A DNA stretch of 64,000 nt from Streptomyces rishiriensis (GTDB lineage: Bacteria > Actinomycetota > Actinomycetes > Streptomycetales > Streptomycetaceae), in contig NZ_BEWA01000028.1 of NCBI RefSeq assembly GCF_003112535.1, positions 62,001 to 126,000 on the forward strand, in the 5' to 3' direction. Made by a program: the position numbers and the translations under genes. This document shows positions 24,505 through 32,794 of the stretch, piece after piece. The stretch's first letter is position 1, and each line of letters opens with the position of its first letter. The notes beneath the pieces were generated by a model, which did no database searches, was not told where the DNA came from, and saw only the letters and a program-made list of their open reading frames with translations.

Positions 24505-26427
24505 GTGTCCACCCCGTCCTCAGCCGCCGGCTCGGCCTACGCCGACCACGACGCTCCCCCCGCCCTCGTGGAACCCGAGACACGCCGACTGGACGGCGCG
24601 GTGCGGGAGGCGTCCGTCCCGGCCCTGGCCCGCCCGGTGACCTACGGCTCGCTCGCCGACCTGCCCTACGACAACGCGGCCGCCGCCCCCGACACGGTGG
24701 TCCTCAGCCGCAAGGGGCCGGACGGCGACTGGACGGACGTCACGGCGGAACGCTTCGCCGCCCAGGTCCACGCGGTGGCCAAGGGGCTGATAGCGGAGGG
24801 GTTGGTCCCCGGCGACCGGCTCGCCATCATGGCCCGCACCACCTACGAGTGGACGCTGCTCGACTTCGCGGCCTGGGCGGCCGGACTGGTCACGGTCCCC
24901 ATCTACCCGACGTCCTCGACCTTCCAGACCCGCTGGATCCTCCATGACTCGGGCGCGGTCGCGCTGGTCACCGAGACGGCCGGCCAGGCGGCCGCCCTGG
25001 GCCCCGAACTCGACCGGCTGCCCGACCTGCACCACCTGTGGGTCATGGACAAGGGGCATGTGGACCGGCTGATCGAGGCGGGCGAGCGCGTCCCGGACGC
25101 CGAGGTCGAGATCCGCCGGGGCATGCTGGTCCCCGACACGCTCGCCACCCTCGTCTACACCTCCGGCACCACCGGCCGCCCCAAGGGCTGCGCGCTCACC
25201 CACGGCAACTTCTTCGCCGAGGTCGACAACGCGATCGAACTCCTCTACCCGGTCTTCAAGTCGAAGGACGACGAGCTCTCCGTCCTGCTCTTCCTCCCCA
25301 TGTCCCACGTCTTCGGCCGGATGGTCGCGATCGCCTGCATCCGGGCCCGCGTCCGGCTCGGCCACGCCCCGAGCATCAAGTCCGACGACCTCCTGCCGGA
25401 TCTGGCGGCCTTCAGACCGACCTGCCTGCTCGCCATTCCGTACATGCTGGAGAAGGTCTTCAACACGGCGCGAGCCAAGGCGGAGGCGAGCGGCCGGGTG
25501 GCGTCCTTCGACCGCGCGGTCGGCGTGGCCCGCCGCTACGGCGAGGCGGTCGAGGCGCACAAGACCGGGACCGGGTCCGGCCCGGCGGCCACGCTGCGGG
25601 CGGCCCGCACCCTCTACGACCCGCTCGTCTACCGCCGCATCCGCAGTGCGATGGGCGGTCGGGTGCGCCACGCCATCTGCGGCGGCTCCCCGCTGGGCCG
25701 CCGCCTCTCCTCGTTCTACCTCGGCGCGGGCATCGAGATCTACGAGGGCTACGGCCTCACCGAGACGACGGCCGCGACCACGGTGACGCCGCCGATGAAA
25801 CCCCGTCTGGGCACGGTGGGCTGGCCCCTGCCCGGCACCAGGATCCGCATCGCGGCGGACGGCGAGATCCTCGTCGCCGGTGACCACGTCCTGCGCGGCT
25901 ACTGGGACCCGTCGGCCGGCGGGGTCGTCCCCGCGGCCCCCGACGGCTGGCTGGCCACCGGCGACCTCGGCGAGCTGGACGACGAGGGCTATCTGACGAT
26001 CACCGGCCGCAAGAAGGAGATGATCATCACGGCCGGCGGCAAGAGCGTCGCCCCCGCGCCCCTGGAGAACTGGCTGCGCTCGCACCCGCTGATCTCCCAG
26101 GCCATGGTCCTCGGCGACGGCCGCCCCTACGTCACCGCCCTGCTCACCCTCGACTCCGACGGACTCACCCACTGGCGTCAGATGCACGGCAAGCACCCGG
26201 TCCCCGCGGAGCTGCTCGTCGACGACGAGGATCTGAACGCCGTGCTCCAGCGCGCGGTCGACGACGCCAACAAGCTGGTCTCCCGCCCCGAGTCGATCCG
26301 CCGCTTCGCCATCCTGACGACCGACTTCTCGGAGCACGCCGGTCACCTCACGCCCTCGATGAAGCTGCGCCGCGAGACGATCCTGCGTGACTTCGCCGAC
26401 CAGGTGGAGGGCCTGTACCCGCGGTAA
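24505..26427 (+). CDS. fadD: Long-chain fatty acid-CoA ligase
   Basis: 640-residue AMP-forming ligase of the ANL superfamily, which activates fatty acids as acyl-AMP then acyl-CoA. The P-loop is YTSGTTGRPKG (near residue 218), the GYGLTETTA motif is near 418, and the hinge TGDLGELDDEGYLTITGRKKE is near 495. The GTG at 24505 is chosen because AGGGAG lies six bases before it and the protein then starts MSTPSS. The frame upstream is non-coding leader. Length fits the FadD15/FACL group that accepts long chains. It probably feeds acyl-CoA into the neighbouring thiolase/FabG/MaoC genes. Confidence 0.92.
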   Translation: MSTPSSAAGSAYADHDAPPALVEPETRRLDGAVREASVPALARPVTYGSLADLPYDNAAAAPDTVVLSRKGPDGDWTDVTAERFAAQVHAVAKGLIAEGLVPGDRLAIMARTTYEWTLLDFAAWAAGLVTVPIYPTSSTFQTRWILHDSGAVALVTETAGQAAALGPELDRLPDLHHLWVMDKGHVDRLIEAGERVPDAEVEIRRGMLVPDTLATLVYTSGTTGRPKGCALTHGNFFAEVDNAIELLYPVFKSKDDELSVLLFLPMSHVFGRMVAIACIRARVRLGHAPSIKSDDLLPDLAAFRPTCLLAIPYMLEKVFNTARAKAEASGRVASFDRAVGVARRYGEAVEAHKTGTGSGPAATLRAARTLYDPLVYRRIRSAMGGRVRHAICGGSPLGRRLSSFYLGAGIEIYEGYGLTETTAATTVTPPMKPRLGTVGWPLPGTRIRIAADGEILVAGDHVLRGYWDPSAGGVVPAAPDGWLATGDLGELDDEGYLTITGRKKEMIITAGGKSVAPAPLENWLRSHPLISQAMVLGDGRPYVTALLTLDSDGLTHWRQMHGKHPVPAELLVDDEDLNAVLQRAVDDANKLVSRPESIRRFAILTTDFSEHAGHLTPSMKLRRETILRDFADQVEGLYPR

Positions 26428-26577
26428 AGGGCGCCCGGGAAGCACGCAGGCGGCTAACGGCGTCGACCTGCGCGCCCGCACGGCCTGGGCGACGCGCGAG
26501 CTGTGGCGTTCGGAGCTGGAGGACCAGTTCGAGGACCAGGAGCGCGAGCGGGCCCTGACGGCTGTCCACGGGCGGTG
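26428..26577 (+). pseudogene. Coding-like remnant at the left edge of the diterpene island
   Basis: After the ligase stop, 26460-26575 reads in one frame as a charged helical peptide (RTAWATRELWRSELEDQF..) with strong GC3 bias but no credible start or stop. It runs directly into the end of the acyl-CoA dehydrogenase gene. It looks like a fragment of a gene interrupted when the island arrived, or the tail of a deleted one. Parent family not recognised. Confidence 0.4.
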
Positions 26578-27729
26578 TCAGAGCCCCATGGACTTGGCGA
26601 CGATGGTGCGCATGATCTCGCTGGTGCCGCCGAAGATCCGGCTGGCTCTGTTGTCGGCGTACAGCCGGGTGATCGGGTGGTCCATCGTGAAGCCGAGACC
26701 GCCGTGCAGCTGCAGGCACTTGTCGAGCACGCCGGTCGCCGCCTCCGTGCAGTACAGCTTGGTCGCGGCCGCCTCCTCGGCGGTCAGTTCCCCGGCGTCG
26801 AACGCCTCCAGGGCCTGGTCGACGACCGCCTGCAGCGCGTTCACCGTGACCTTGCAGTCGGCGAGCACGAACTTGGTGTTCTGGAAGGCTGCGAGGGGCT
26901 TGCCGAAGGCGGTGCGCTCGCGGACGAAGGCGGTGGCGAGCCGGACCGCTGCGGCGGCGTGGGCGTACGCGCCGACGGCGATGCCCAGCCGCTCCTGCGG
27001 GAAGATGTCGGCCAGACAGACGAAGGCGTCGCCCGGCTCGCCCACCACGTCGCCGATGGGGACGCGCACGTCCGTGAAAGTCATCCCGACGATGTCGGAG
27101 GAGCGCAGGCCGAGGGTGGCCGGCTCCGAGTCGACCACCAGGCCCGGGGCTCGGGTGTCCACGGCCAGCAGCGACATGCCGCCGCGCCGGTCCGTCCCCG
27201 CGGCCGCGGTGCGGCAGGCGACGAGCACCAGATCGGCCTGGGCGCCCCCGGACACATAGGCTTTGCTGCCGTTGAGTACGTAGTGCGTGCCATCCTCGGA
27301 CAGCTCGGCCACCGTCCGGATGCCGGCCACGTCGGAGCCGGCCTCCGGCTCCGTGATCGCGATGGCCGTCATCAGCTCGCCCGTGACGAACCCCGGCAGC
27401 CAGCGCCGCTTCTGCTCGTCGGTGGTGTAGTCCACCAGGGTGGCCGGGAGGGCCAGGTGCGCGCTGGCTCCGCCGAAGGTGACGCCGGCCCTCGCGCACT
27501 CCTCGGCGATGACGGCGTTGAACTTGAAGCCCTTGGGACCGGTTCCGCCGAACTCCTCCGGGACACCGAACCCGAAAATGCCGATTTTGCCCAGCTTGCG
27601 ATAGAAATCACGTGGCACCCGGCCGGCGGTTTCCCATTCCGAATAGACGGGTATGACCTCCGCCTCGATTAACTCGCGCACCTGAGTACGGAAGGCTTCG
27701 TGCTCGTCCTGGAAAACAGTGCGCCGCAC
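26578..27729 (-). CDS. Acyl-CoA dehydrogenase-family flavoprotein (island gene)
   Basis: 383-residue acyl-CoA dehydrogenase fold: N-terminal helical domain, a middle beta domain with the FAD segment AIAITEPEAGSDVAG (about 120-135), and a C-terminal helical domain with RTAFGKPL and QLHGGLGF. The position that supplies the catalytic Glu in MCAD-type enzymes (Y-E-G-T) reads F-G-G-T here, and I could not find the IVD-type Glu (R-E-A-F-G is R-T-A-F-G), so the base is unidentified. Codon 20 is TTA (27670-27672), implying dependence on the bldA tRNA. The GTG start at 27729 has AGGGAG upstream. It could desaturate an acyl-CoA for the island acyltransferase or act on the terpene. Divergent from a P450 gene. 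Confidence 0.85.
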   Translation of the reverse strand: MRRTVFQDEHEAFRTQVRELIEAEVIPVYSEWETAGRVPRDFYRKLGKIGIFGFGVPEEFGGTGPKGFKFNAVIAEECARAGVTFGGASAHLALPATLVDYTTDEQKRRWLPGFVTGELMTAIAITEPEAGSDVAGIRTVAELSEDGTHYVLNGSKAYVSGGAQADLVLVACRTAAAGTDRRGGMSLLAVDTRAPGLVVDSEPATLGLRSSDIVGMTFTDVRVPIGDVVGEPGDAFVCLADIFPQERLGIAVGAYAHAAAAVRLATAFVRERTAFGKPLAAFQNTKFVLADCKVTVNALQAVVDQALEAFDAGELTAEEAAATKLYCTEAATGVLDKCLQLHGGLGFTMDHPITRLYADNRASRIFGGTSEIMRTIVAKSMGL

Positions 27730-27768
27730 CGCTCATCTCCCTGCTGCTCTGATCGGTGTCTCTGCCAA

Positions 27769-27792
27769 CGACTCGAACGTAATACGGAGTCG
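27769..27792. promoter_or_regulatory. Inverted repeat in the dehydrogenase/P450 divergent region
   Basis: CGACTC (27769-27774) and GAGTCG (27787-27792) are perfect 6-bp half sites with 12 bases between, midway between divergent starts at 27729 and 27921. Possible operator. Confidence 0.35.
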
Positions 27793-27818
27793 AGGGCAGT
27801 GTCCAGGCAGGGCGGGCC

Positions 27819-27849
27819 TTGTCACCCCCAGCCCCCATGTGCCTAGTAT
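27819..27849 (+). promoter_or_regulatory. Candidate promoter of the first P450 gene
   Basis: TTGTCA (27819-27824) and TAGTAT (27844-27849) are separated by 19 bases and resemble an HrdB-type -35/-10 pair. Transcription would begin near 27856, leaving a 65-base leader before the ATG at 27921. This argues against starts further upstream. Confidence 0.45.
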
Positions 27850-27920
27850 TCGACCACCGGGATCTCGGCCGCTTCGGCGGGCCGGCGGTCCTGCCTGCCG
27901 ATTTCATGGGGGAGACTGGT

Positions 27921-29135
27921 ATGGAACCACCCGGCAACGAACCTCTATTCAATGCGCGCGATCCGCGATTGCGCACCGACCCGTATCCGCTCTACAAACG
28001 CCTCCGGGACGCCGAACCGGTCCATCGGACGCCGTTCGGGCACTGGGTGGTCTCCGGATATGACGAGGTCGCCGCAATCCTGCGAAAGCCCGAGTTATCC
28101 AGTGAATACCCGCAAGACCCGAAATGGGCCGCACACCGGGGCGGGCAGGGCAGCCCGATCGTGCAGGCCACCCGGAGCTGGATGTTGATGCGGGACGGGG
28201 AGGCGCACCGTCGGCTGCGTGGTCTGGCCAACCCGGTGTTCACCGCCCGGGCCATCCGTGAGACGGCTCCCCGTATGACCGGCATCGTCCACCGGATCAT
28301 GGACGAGATGGGCGACGGCCGGGACATCGACCTCATCGGGTCCCTCGCGGCCCTCGTGCCCGTGACGGTCTTCTGCGGCCTGGGCGGCCTGCCGGTCGAG
28401 GATCGTGACCTGTGCCGGAAGTGGACCGACGCGCTGAGCCACGTCATCGACCCCGCCATCGACGACACCACCCGCCGGGCCATGAACGACGCGGCGGAGG
28501 AGTTCGGCGAGTACATCGCCGAGCATCTGGCGCGACGGCGCTCGGACCCGCAGGACGACATCATCTCCCGCCTGCTGCTGGCGGACTTCGACGGCGGAAA
28601 GCTCTCCGACGACGAGATCATCGCCAACGTCATGATGTTTTTCATGGGCGGTCACGAGACGACCGTCAACCTCATCGGCAACGGCATGCTCGCCCTGCTC
28701 CGCCACCCCGACCAGCTGCTCGCCCTGCGCGAGGAGCCCGGCCTCGTCGACAACGCCGTCGACGAACTGCTGCGGTACGACGCCCCCGTCCAGCTGGTGG
28801 CCCGCATCACCACCGGTGACATCGAGGTCGGGGGCACCACGATCCCGGCCGGCGCCAAGGTGATGGTCCTTCTCGGCGCCGCCAACCGCGACCCGCGGCG
28901 CTACGCCGATCCCGACCGCCTCGACCTGCGGCGTGCCGACATCCGCCCGCTGTCCTTCGGGGGCGGCCCGCACTACTGCATCGGCGCGCTCCTGGCGAAG
29001 GCCGAGGCCCGACTGGTCTTCACCGAGCTGCTGCGCCGGCACCGCGACATCAGACAGGCCGGCGAGGACGTGGTCTGGCACGCAAAGGTCAACATTCGCG
29101 GACTCAGAGAACTCCGCGTGGACCTGATCGCCTGA
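27921..29135 (+). CDS. Cytochrome P450 (island, upstream of cotB1)
   Basis: 404-residue soluble bacterial P450. I-helix oxygen motif is M-G-G-H-E-T (near 242), ExxR is E-L-L-R (near 280), and the haem loop is S-F-G-G-G-P-H-Y-C with Cys353. It needs a ferredoxin and reductase, and none is in the island. The ATG at 27921 has GGGGGA seven bases upstream. Codon 59 is TTA (28095-28097), a bldA dependence shared with the divergent dehydrogenase gene. The stop lies within the first unit of a heptamer repeat. It is in the same direction as cotB1-B4 but 300 bases upstream. Distinct from CotB3/CotB4 in sequence, so it probably adds another oxidation to the diterpene. Confidence 0.9.
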   Translation: MEPPGNEPLFNARDPRLRTDPYPLYKRLRDAEPVHRTPFGHWVVSGYDEVAAILRKPELSSEYPQDPKWAAHRGGQGSPIVQATRSWMLMRDGEAHRRLRGLANPVFTARAIRETAPRMTGIVHRIMDEMGDGRDIDLIGSLAALVPVTVFCGLGGLPVEDRDLCRKWTDALSHVIDPAIDDTTRRAMNDAAEEFGEYIAEHLARRRSDPQDDIISRLLLADFDGGKLSDDEIIANVMMFFMGGHETTVNLIGNGMLALLRHPDQLLALREEPGLVDNAVDELLRYDAPVQLVARITTGDIEVGGTTIPAGAKVMVLLGAANRDPRRYADPDRLDLRRADIRPLSFGGGPHYCIGALLAKAEARLVFTELLRRHRDIRQAGEDVVWHAKVNIRGLRELRVDLIA

Positions 29136-29192
29136 CGCCTGACGCCTGACGCCTGACGCCTGACGCCTGACGCCTGACGCCTGACGCCTGAC
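29130..29192. repeat. Nine-copy GCCTGAC tandem repeat
   Basis: Nine perfect head-to-tail copies of the heptamer GCCTGAC (63 bp). The first copy contains the P450 stop codon (29133-29135). Because 7 is not a multiple of 3, TGA appears in all three frames of the plus strand, so run-on translation stops at once. Copy number is likely to vary between strains. Confidence 0.95.
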
Positions 29193-29436
29193 GACTCGCG
29201 GCGAGCGGCGTGGTGCCGCTCCGCGGACCCCGTCAGGCCGAGACCCTTCCTGGCGGGCGGCCGACCGTACCTTTGTCCGCCCATCATCCGGCCCGTCCGA
29301 CATCGTGCTGTCCGAACGCCGTTCCCCGCACCGCAGTCCTCCCCGGCTCTCGGCGCGACGCGGGGATGCCGGTGTGCGCCGTCCTGTGCGCGGAACCGAT
29401 TGACGGGCCCTACGAGTGGGGATGTAGCGCAGAAAC
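29136..29436 (+). other. Intergenic region before the cyclooctatin-type operon
   Basis: About 300 bases hold the rest of the heptamer repeat and, from 29193, GC-rich sequence with no supported gene. A candidate promoter sits at the right end (29400-29428). Confidence 0.6.
29400..29428 (+). promoter_or_regulatory. Candidate promoter of cotB1, possibly leaderless
   Basis: TTGACG (29400-29405), 17 bases, then TGTAGC (29423-29428). The cotB1 ATG is at 29437, so transcription would begin within a few bases of it. No close Shine-Dalgarno site is present; the nearest GGGGA is about 14 bases upstream. Confidence 0.45.
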
Positions 29437-30504
29437 ATGAGTACCCACACCATATCTCCCGACATCCTGGACCCGGTCGCCACGAGGGCCGCCGTGGACA
29501 CCGTCCTCTTCGATTTTCTGCACGATCACCGGAATAATTCAGAGCAACGGCAGTTGACCCATCTTGTGGAATTGCTTGAAGAATTCATGGTGGGTGGCAA
29601 GCGAATACGTCCGATTCTCACCGCTCTCGGCTGGCAGGCGGCCGGCGGAGAAAATGACTTGACGACCGTGGTACGTGTGGCCGCGTCACTCGAGATGTTC
29701 CACGCGTTCGCTCTGATCCATGACGACATCATGGACGACAGCGACACCCGGCGCGGTCGTCCGACCATCCACCGGATACTCGCCGGAAAACGCGGCGACG
29801 ACCGCACCGAGCGTTTCGGAATCGGCGGTGCGGTGCTGCTGGGCGACCTCGCCTTCGCCTGGTCCGACGACCTGCTGCACACGGCCGGCCTCACCCCCGC
29901 GCAGTCGGCGGCGGTGCTGCCGATCCTCACCGAGATGCGCACCGAGGTCATGCTCGGCCAGTACCTGGACCTGCGGGCGACCGGCGACCTCACCGACGAC
30001 GTCGATGCCACGCTGACCGTCAACCGCTACAAGACCGCCAAGTACACGGTGGAACGGCCACTGCACATCGGCGCCGCCCTCGCGGGCGCCGACGCCTCGA
30101 CCCTGGCCGCCTGCACGGCGTTCGCGCTGCCCCTGGGGGAGGCCTTCCAGCTCCGCGACGATCTGCTGGGCGTGTACGGCGAGGTCCGGGACACCGGCAA
30201 GTCGCGCCTGGACGACCTGCGGGCCGGCAAGAACACCACCCTGGTGGCGCTGGCGCTGCGCGCCGGCGACGCGGCACAACGCGCCCGGCTGCGCACGCTG
30301 ATCGGCGATCCCGGCCTGGGCGAGACCGGTGCCGAGGAGATCCGCGCGATCTTCGCGGCCACCGGCGCCCGAGACACCGTCGAACGCATGATCGATAACC
30401 GTTACCGGCGGGCGCTGGGCGTGCTGGACGCCGCCCCGTTCACAGCCGACGCGGTCACCGCCCTCAAAAACCTTTCCGCCATGGCCACCAGGAGGAACTC
30501 ATGA
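29437..30504 (+). CDS. cotB1: Geranylgeranyl diphosphate synthase (CotB1-like)
   Basis: 355-residue trans-polyprenyl diphosphate synthase making the C20 substrate of the next gene product. The first Asp-rich motif is D96-D-I-M-D100, followed by RRGRP. The second is truncated to D241-D-L-L-G, which is common in bacterial GGPP synthases. Other family marks are GGKRIRP near 53 and the MLGQYLD segment. The chain-length region before the first motif has no bulky extra block that would stop at C15, consistent with GGPP, but length is inferred mainly from context. Its stop overlaps cotB2 by four bases. First gene of the diterpene operon. Confidence 0.93.
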   Translation: MSTHTISPDILDPVATRAAVDTVLFDFLHDHRNNSEQRQLTHLVELLEEFMVGGKRIRPILTALGWQAAGGENDLTTVVRVAASLEMFHAFALIHDDIMDDSDTRRGRPTIHRILAGKRGDDRTERFGIGGAVLLGDLAFAWSDDLLHTAGLTPAQSAAVLPILTEMRTEVMLGQYLDLRATGDLTDDVDATLTVNRYKTAKYTVERPLHIGAALAGADASTLAACTAFALPLGEAFQLRDDLLGVYGEVRDTGKSRLDDLRAGKNTTLVALALRAGDAAQRARLRTLIGDPGLGETGAEEIRAIFAATGARDTVERMIDNRYRRALGVLDAAPFTADAVTALKNLSAMATRRNS

Positions 30505-31418
30505 CCGCGGATCTGACCGCACCGGCCGCGCCGACTCCCGCGGGTACGACCCGCCACTGGCAGGAGTGCACCGACCGGTTCGCCGCCCTCTTCGACCGGC
30601 ACGTCGGGTACGAGGCCCAGAAGGTGGCGATGACGGACGTCGAGCTGCGCGAGGTCATCGACGCCTGCAACCGCGCGGTCGCCCCGCTCGGCAAGAGCGT
30701 CTCGGACAAGCGCTGGATCTCCTACATGGACGTCGTGCGCTGGTCGCAGAGCGCCCGCCACATCAAGGACATGGAGGCGTTCAAGGCCGTCTGCGTGCTC
30801 AACTGCGTGACCTTCGTGTGGGACGACATGGATCCCGCCCTGCACGACTTCGACCTCTTCCTGCCCCAGCTGCGCGCGGTGTGCGAGCGGTACTACACCC
30901 CGCAGGACGCGGAGTTCGCCTACGAGGGAGCCCGCGCCTTCGTCACCAGCGACCACATGTTCCGTGACTCGGAGCTCAAGAGGGTGCTCTGCGGCACCTC
31001 GCCCGAGCAGTACTTCCGCTTCCGCGTCACCGACGTCGGCGTGGACTTCTGGATGCGGATGTCATACCCGATCTACCGCCACCCCGAGCTGACCGAGCAC
31101 TCCAAGACGGGGCTGGCCGCCCGGATGACGGCCCGTGGCCTGGCGATAGTCAACGACTTCTACTCCTACGAACGCGAGCAGGCCCTCGGTCAGATCACCA
31201 ACTGCTTCCGCCTGTGCGACATGTCCGACGCGGCCGACTTCCAGGCGTTCTTCCAGGCCCGCCTCGACGACATGGCCGAGGACATGGAGTGCATAAAGGC
31301 GTTCGACCCGGTCACCCGGGACGTGCTGCTCGACCTCGTCCAGGGCAACTTCGTCTGGACCACCCGGGACCGGCGCTACCGGGCCGCGGTCAACGACGTC
31401 AACTCACGGATCCAGTAG
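30501..31418 (+). CDS. cotB2: Cyclooctat-9-en-7-ol synthase (CotB2-like diterpene cyclase)
   Basis: 305-residue class I terpene cyclase that I recognise as CotB2, close to the 307-residue enzyme of the cyclooctatin pathway. It cyclises GGPP to the 5-8-5 tricyclic alcohol. The Asp-rich motif is D108-D-M-D111 (DDxD variant, as in CotB2). The second metal motif is N218-D-x2-S222-x3-E226. A late R-R-Y holds the diphosphate sensor. Residues known to steer product in CotB2 (F107, F149, W186) correspond here to F105, F147 and W184, all kept. The ATG overlaps the GGPP synthase stop, so translation is coupled. A geosmin or methylisoborneol synthase is excluded by size and sequence. Confidence 0.95.
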   Translation: MTADLTAPAAPTPAGTTRHWQECTDRFAALFDRHVGYEAQKVAMTDVELREVIDACNRAVAPLGKSVSDKRWISYMDVVRWSQSARHIKDMEAFKAVCVLNCVTFVWDDMDPALHDFDLFLPQLRAVCERYYTPQDAEFAYEGARAFVTSDHMFRDSELKRVLCGTSPEQYFRFRVTDVGVDFWMRMSYPIYRHPELTEHSKTGLAARMTARGLAIVNDFYSYEREQALGQITNCFRLCDMSDAADFQAFFQARLDDMAEDMECIKAFDPVTRDVLLDLVQGNFVWTTRDRRYRAAVNDVNSRIQ

Positions 31419-31428
31419 GGGACCCGGG

Positions 31429-32790
31429 ATGCCCCCCACCCCCGGATCGCCCTCGGTCGAACGGACCTGGCGGATCGGCGCCGCGCCCGGCGCCGTGCCG
31501 CTGCTCGGACACGTCCCCGCGCTGTGGCGCCGCCCGTTGGAGTTCCTCGCCTCGCTTCCCGCGCACGGCGACCTGGTCGAAGTCCGGCTCGGTCCCACCC
31601 GCGCCTATCTCGCCGCCCACCCCGAACTGGTCCGGCACGTCCTGCTCAACCCGCGCGTTTTCGACAAGGGCGGCGTCTTCGACAAGGCGCGCCAGCTGCT
31701 CGGTAACAGCCTGTCGGTCTCCCGCGGCGAGGAGCACCGCTTCCAGCGGCGGTTGATCCAGCCCGCGTTCCACACCACCAAGATCGCCGCCTACACGACG
31801 GCGGTGGCCGCGGACACCCGTACCGTCACCGACGGCTGGCGGGCCGGCGAAGTCCGGGACATCAGCGACGCCATGCACGCCCTGCTGATGCGGGTCGCCG
31901 CCCGCACCCTGTTCTCCACCGGGCTCGACGAGGACACCGTCGAAGAGGCCCGGCAGTGTCTGCGGACGGTCTCGCACGGCATCTACCGGCGAACCGTCGC
32001 CCCGCTGGGCGTCCTGGAGAAGCTGCCCACCCCGGGAAACCGCGCCTACGACCACGCCAACACGCGGCTGCGGCAGATCGTGGCGGACATGATCGCGCTG
32101 CGGCGCCGGTCCGACGCCGACCACGGCGACCTGCTGTCCACCCTGCTGCGGGCGGAGCACCCCGAGACCGGTCAGAAGCTGGACGACGCCCAGATCCTGG
32201 ACCAGGTCGTCACCTTCCTGGTCGCCGGCAGCGAGACCACCGCCTCCACCCTGGCGTTCGTCTTCCACCTGATGGGCACGCTCCCCGAGGTGGAGCAGCG
32301 GGTGCACGCCGAGGTGGACGCCGCGCTGGCGGGCCGGACGCCGGTCTACGAGGACCTGCCCACGCTGCCGTACACCCGCAATGTCATCACCGAGGCGCTG
32401 CGGCTGTACCCGCCGTCGTGGATGGCGATGCGGGTCGCGGCCGAGGACGTCGAACTCGGCGGCCGGACCATCCCCGCCCGGACGATGATCCTCTACAGCG
32501 CCTACGCCCTCCATCACAATCCCGAGCTCTTCCCGGATCCCGAGACCTTCGACCCGGGGCGCTGGGAGGGCGAGCGGGCGGCCCACGTACCGCGCGGGGC
32601 ACTGCTGCCGTTCGGCGCGGGCAGCCACAAGTGCATCGGCGACGTCCTCGCGCTCACCGAGACGGCACTGATCGTCGCGACCGTCGCCGCTCGCTGGCGG
32701 CTGCGCCCGGCACCCGGCAGCAGACTGCGCCCTGAGCCCAAGGCCACCCTGGAGGCGGGCCCGCTGCCCATGGTGCTGGAACGCCGCTGA
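31429..32790 (+). CDS. cotB3: Cytochrome P450 hydroxylase (CotB3-like)
   Basis: 453-residue P450. By position and by similarity to its neighbour it corresponds to CotB3, which hydroxylates cyclooctat-9-en-7-ol (C5 in the known pathway). I-helix motif A-G-S-E-T-T, ExxR as E-A-L-R, haem loop F-G-A-G-S-H-K-C with Cys402. It shares with CotB4 the rare N-terminal W-R-I start and the L-P-M-V end, which suggests a tandem duplication. It begins 10 bases after the cyclase stop. Electron partners are not encoded nearby. Confidence 0.92.
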   Translation: MPPTPGSPSVERTWRIGAAPGAVPLLGHVPALWRRPLEFLASLPAHGDLVEVRLGPTRAYLAAHPELVRHVLLNPRVFDKGGVFDKARQLLGNSLSVSRGEEHRFQRRLIQPAFHTTKIAAYTTAVAADTRTVTDGWRAGEVRDISDAMHALLMRVAARTLFSTGLDEDTVEEARQCLRTVSHGIYRRTVAPLGVLEKLPTPGNRAYDHANTRLRQIVADMIALRRRSDADHGDLLSTLLRAEHPETGQKLDDAQILDQVVTFLVAGSETTASTLAFVFHLMGTLPEVEQRVHAEVDAALAGRTPVYEDLPTLPYTRNVITEALRLYPPSWMAMRVAAEDVELGGRTIPARTMILYSAYALHHNPELFPDPETFDPGRWEGERAAHVPRGALLPFGAGSHKCIGDVLALTETALIVATVAARWRLRPAPGSRLRPEPKATLEAGPLPMVLERR

Positions 32791-32794
32791 CCTG

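Noticed and set aside
27819..27920. Upstream start for the first island P450
   Set aside because: It would begin within the predicted -35 element; the ATG at 27921 has a good ribosome site and fits P450 length.
29130..29192. CRISPR-like array
   Set aside because: Units are 7 bp with no spacers; simple tandem repeat.
30501..31418. Geosmin, 2-methylisoborneol or epi-isozizaene synthase
   Set aside because: The upstream GGPP synthase, the DDMD motif and overall sequence fit CotB2 better; no two-domain geosmin layout and no methyltransferase partner.
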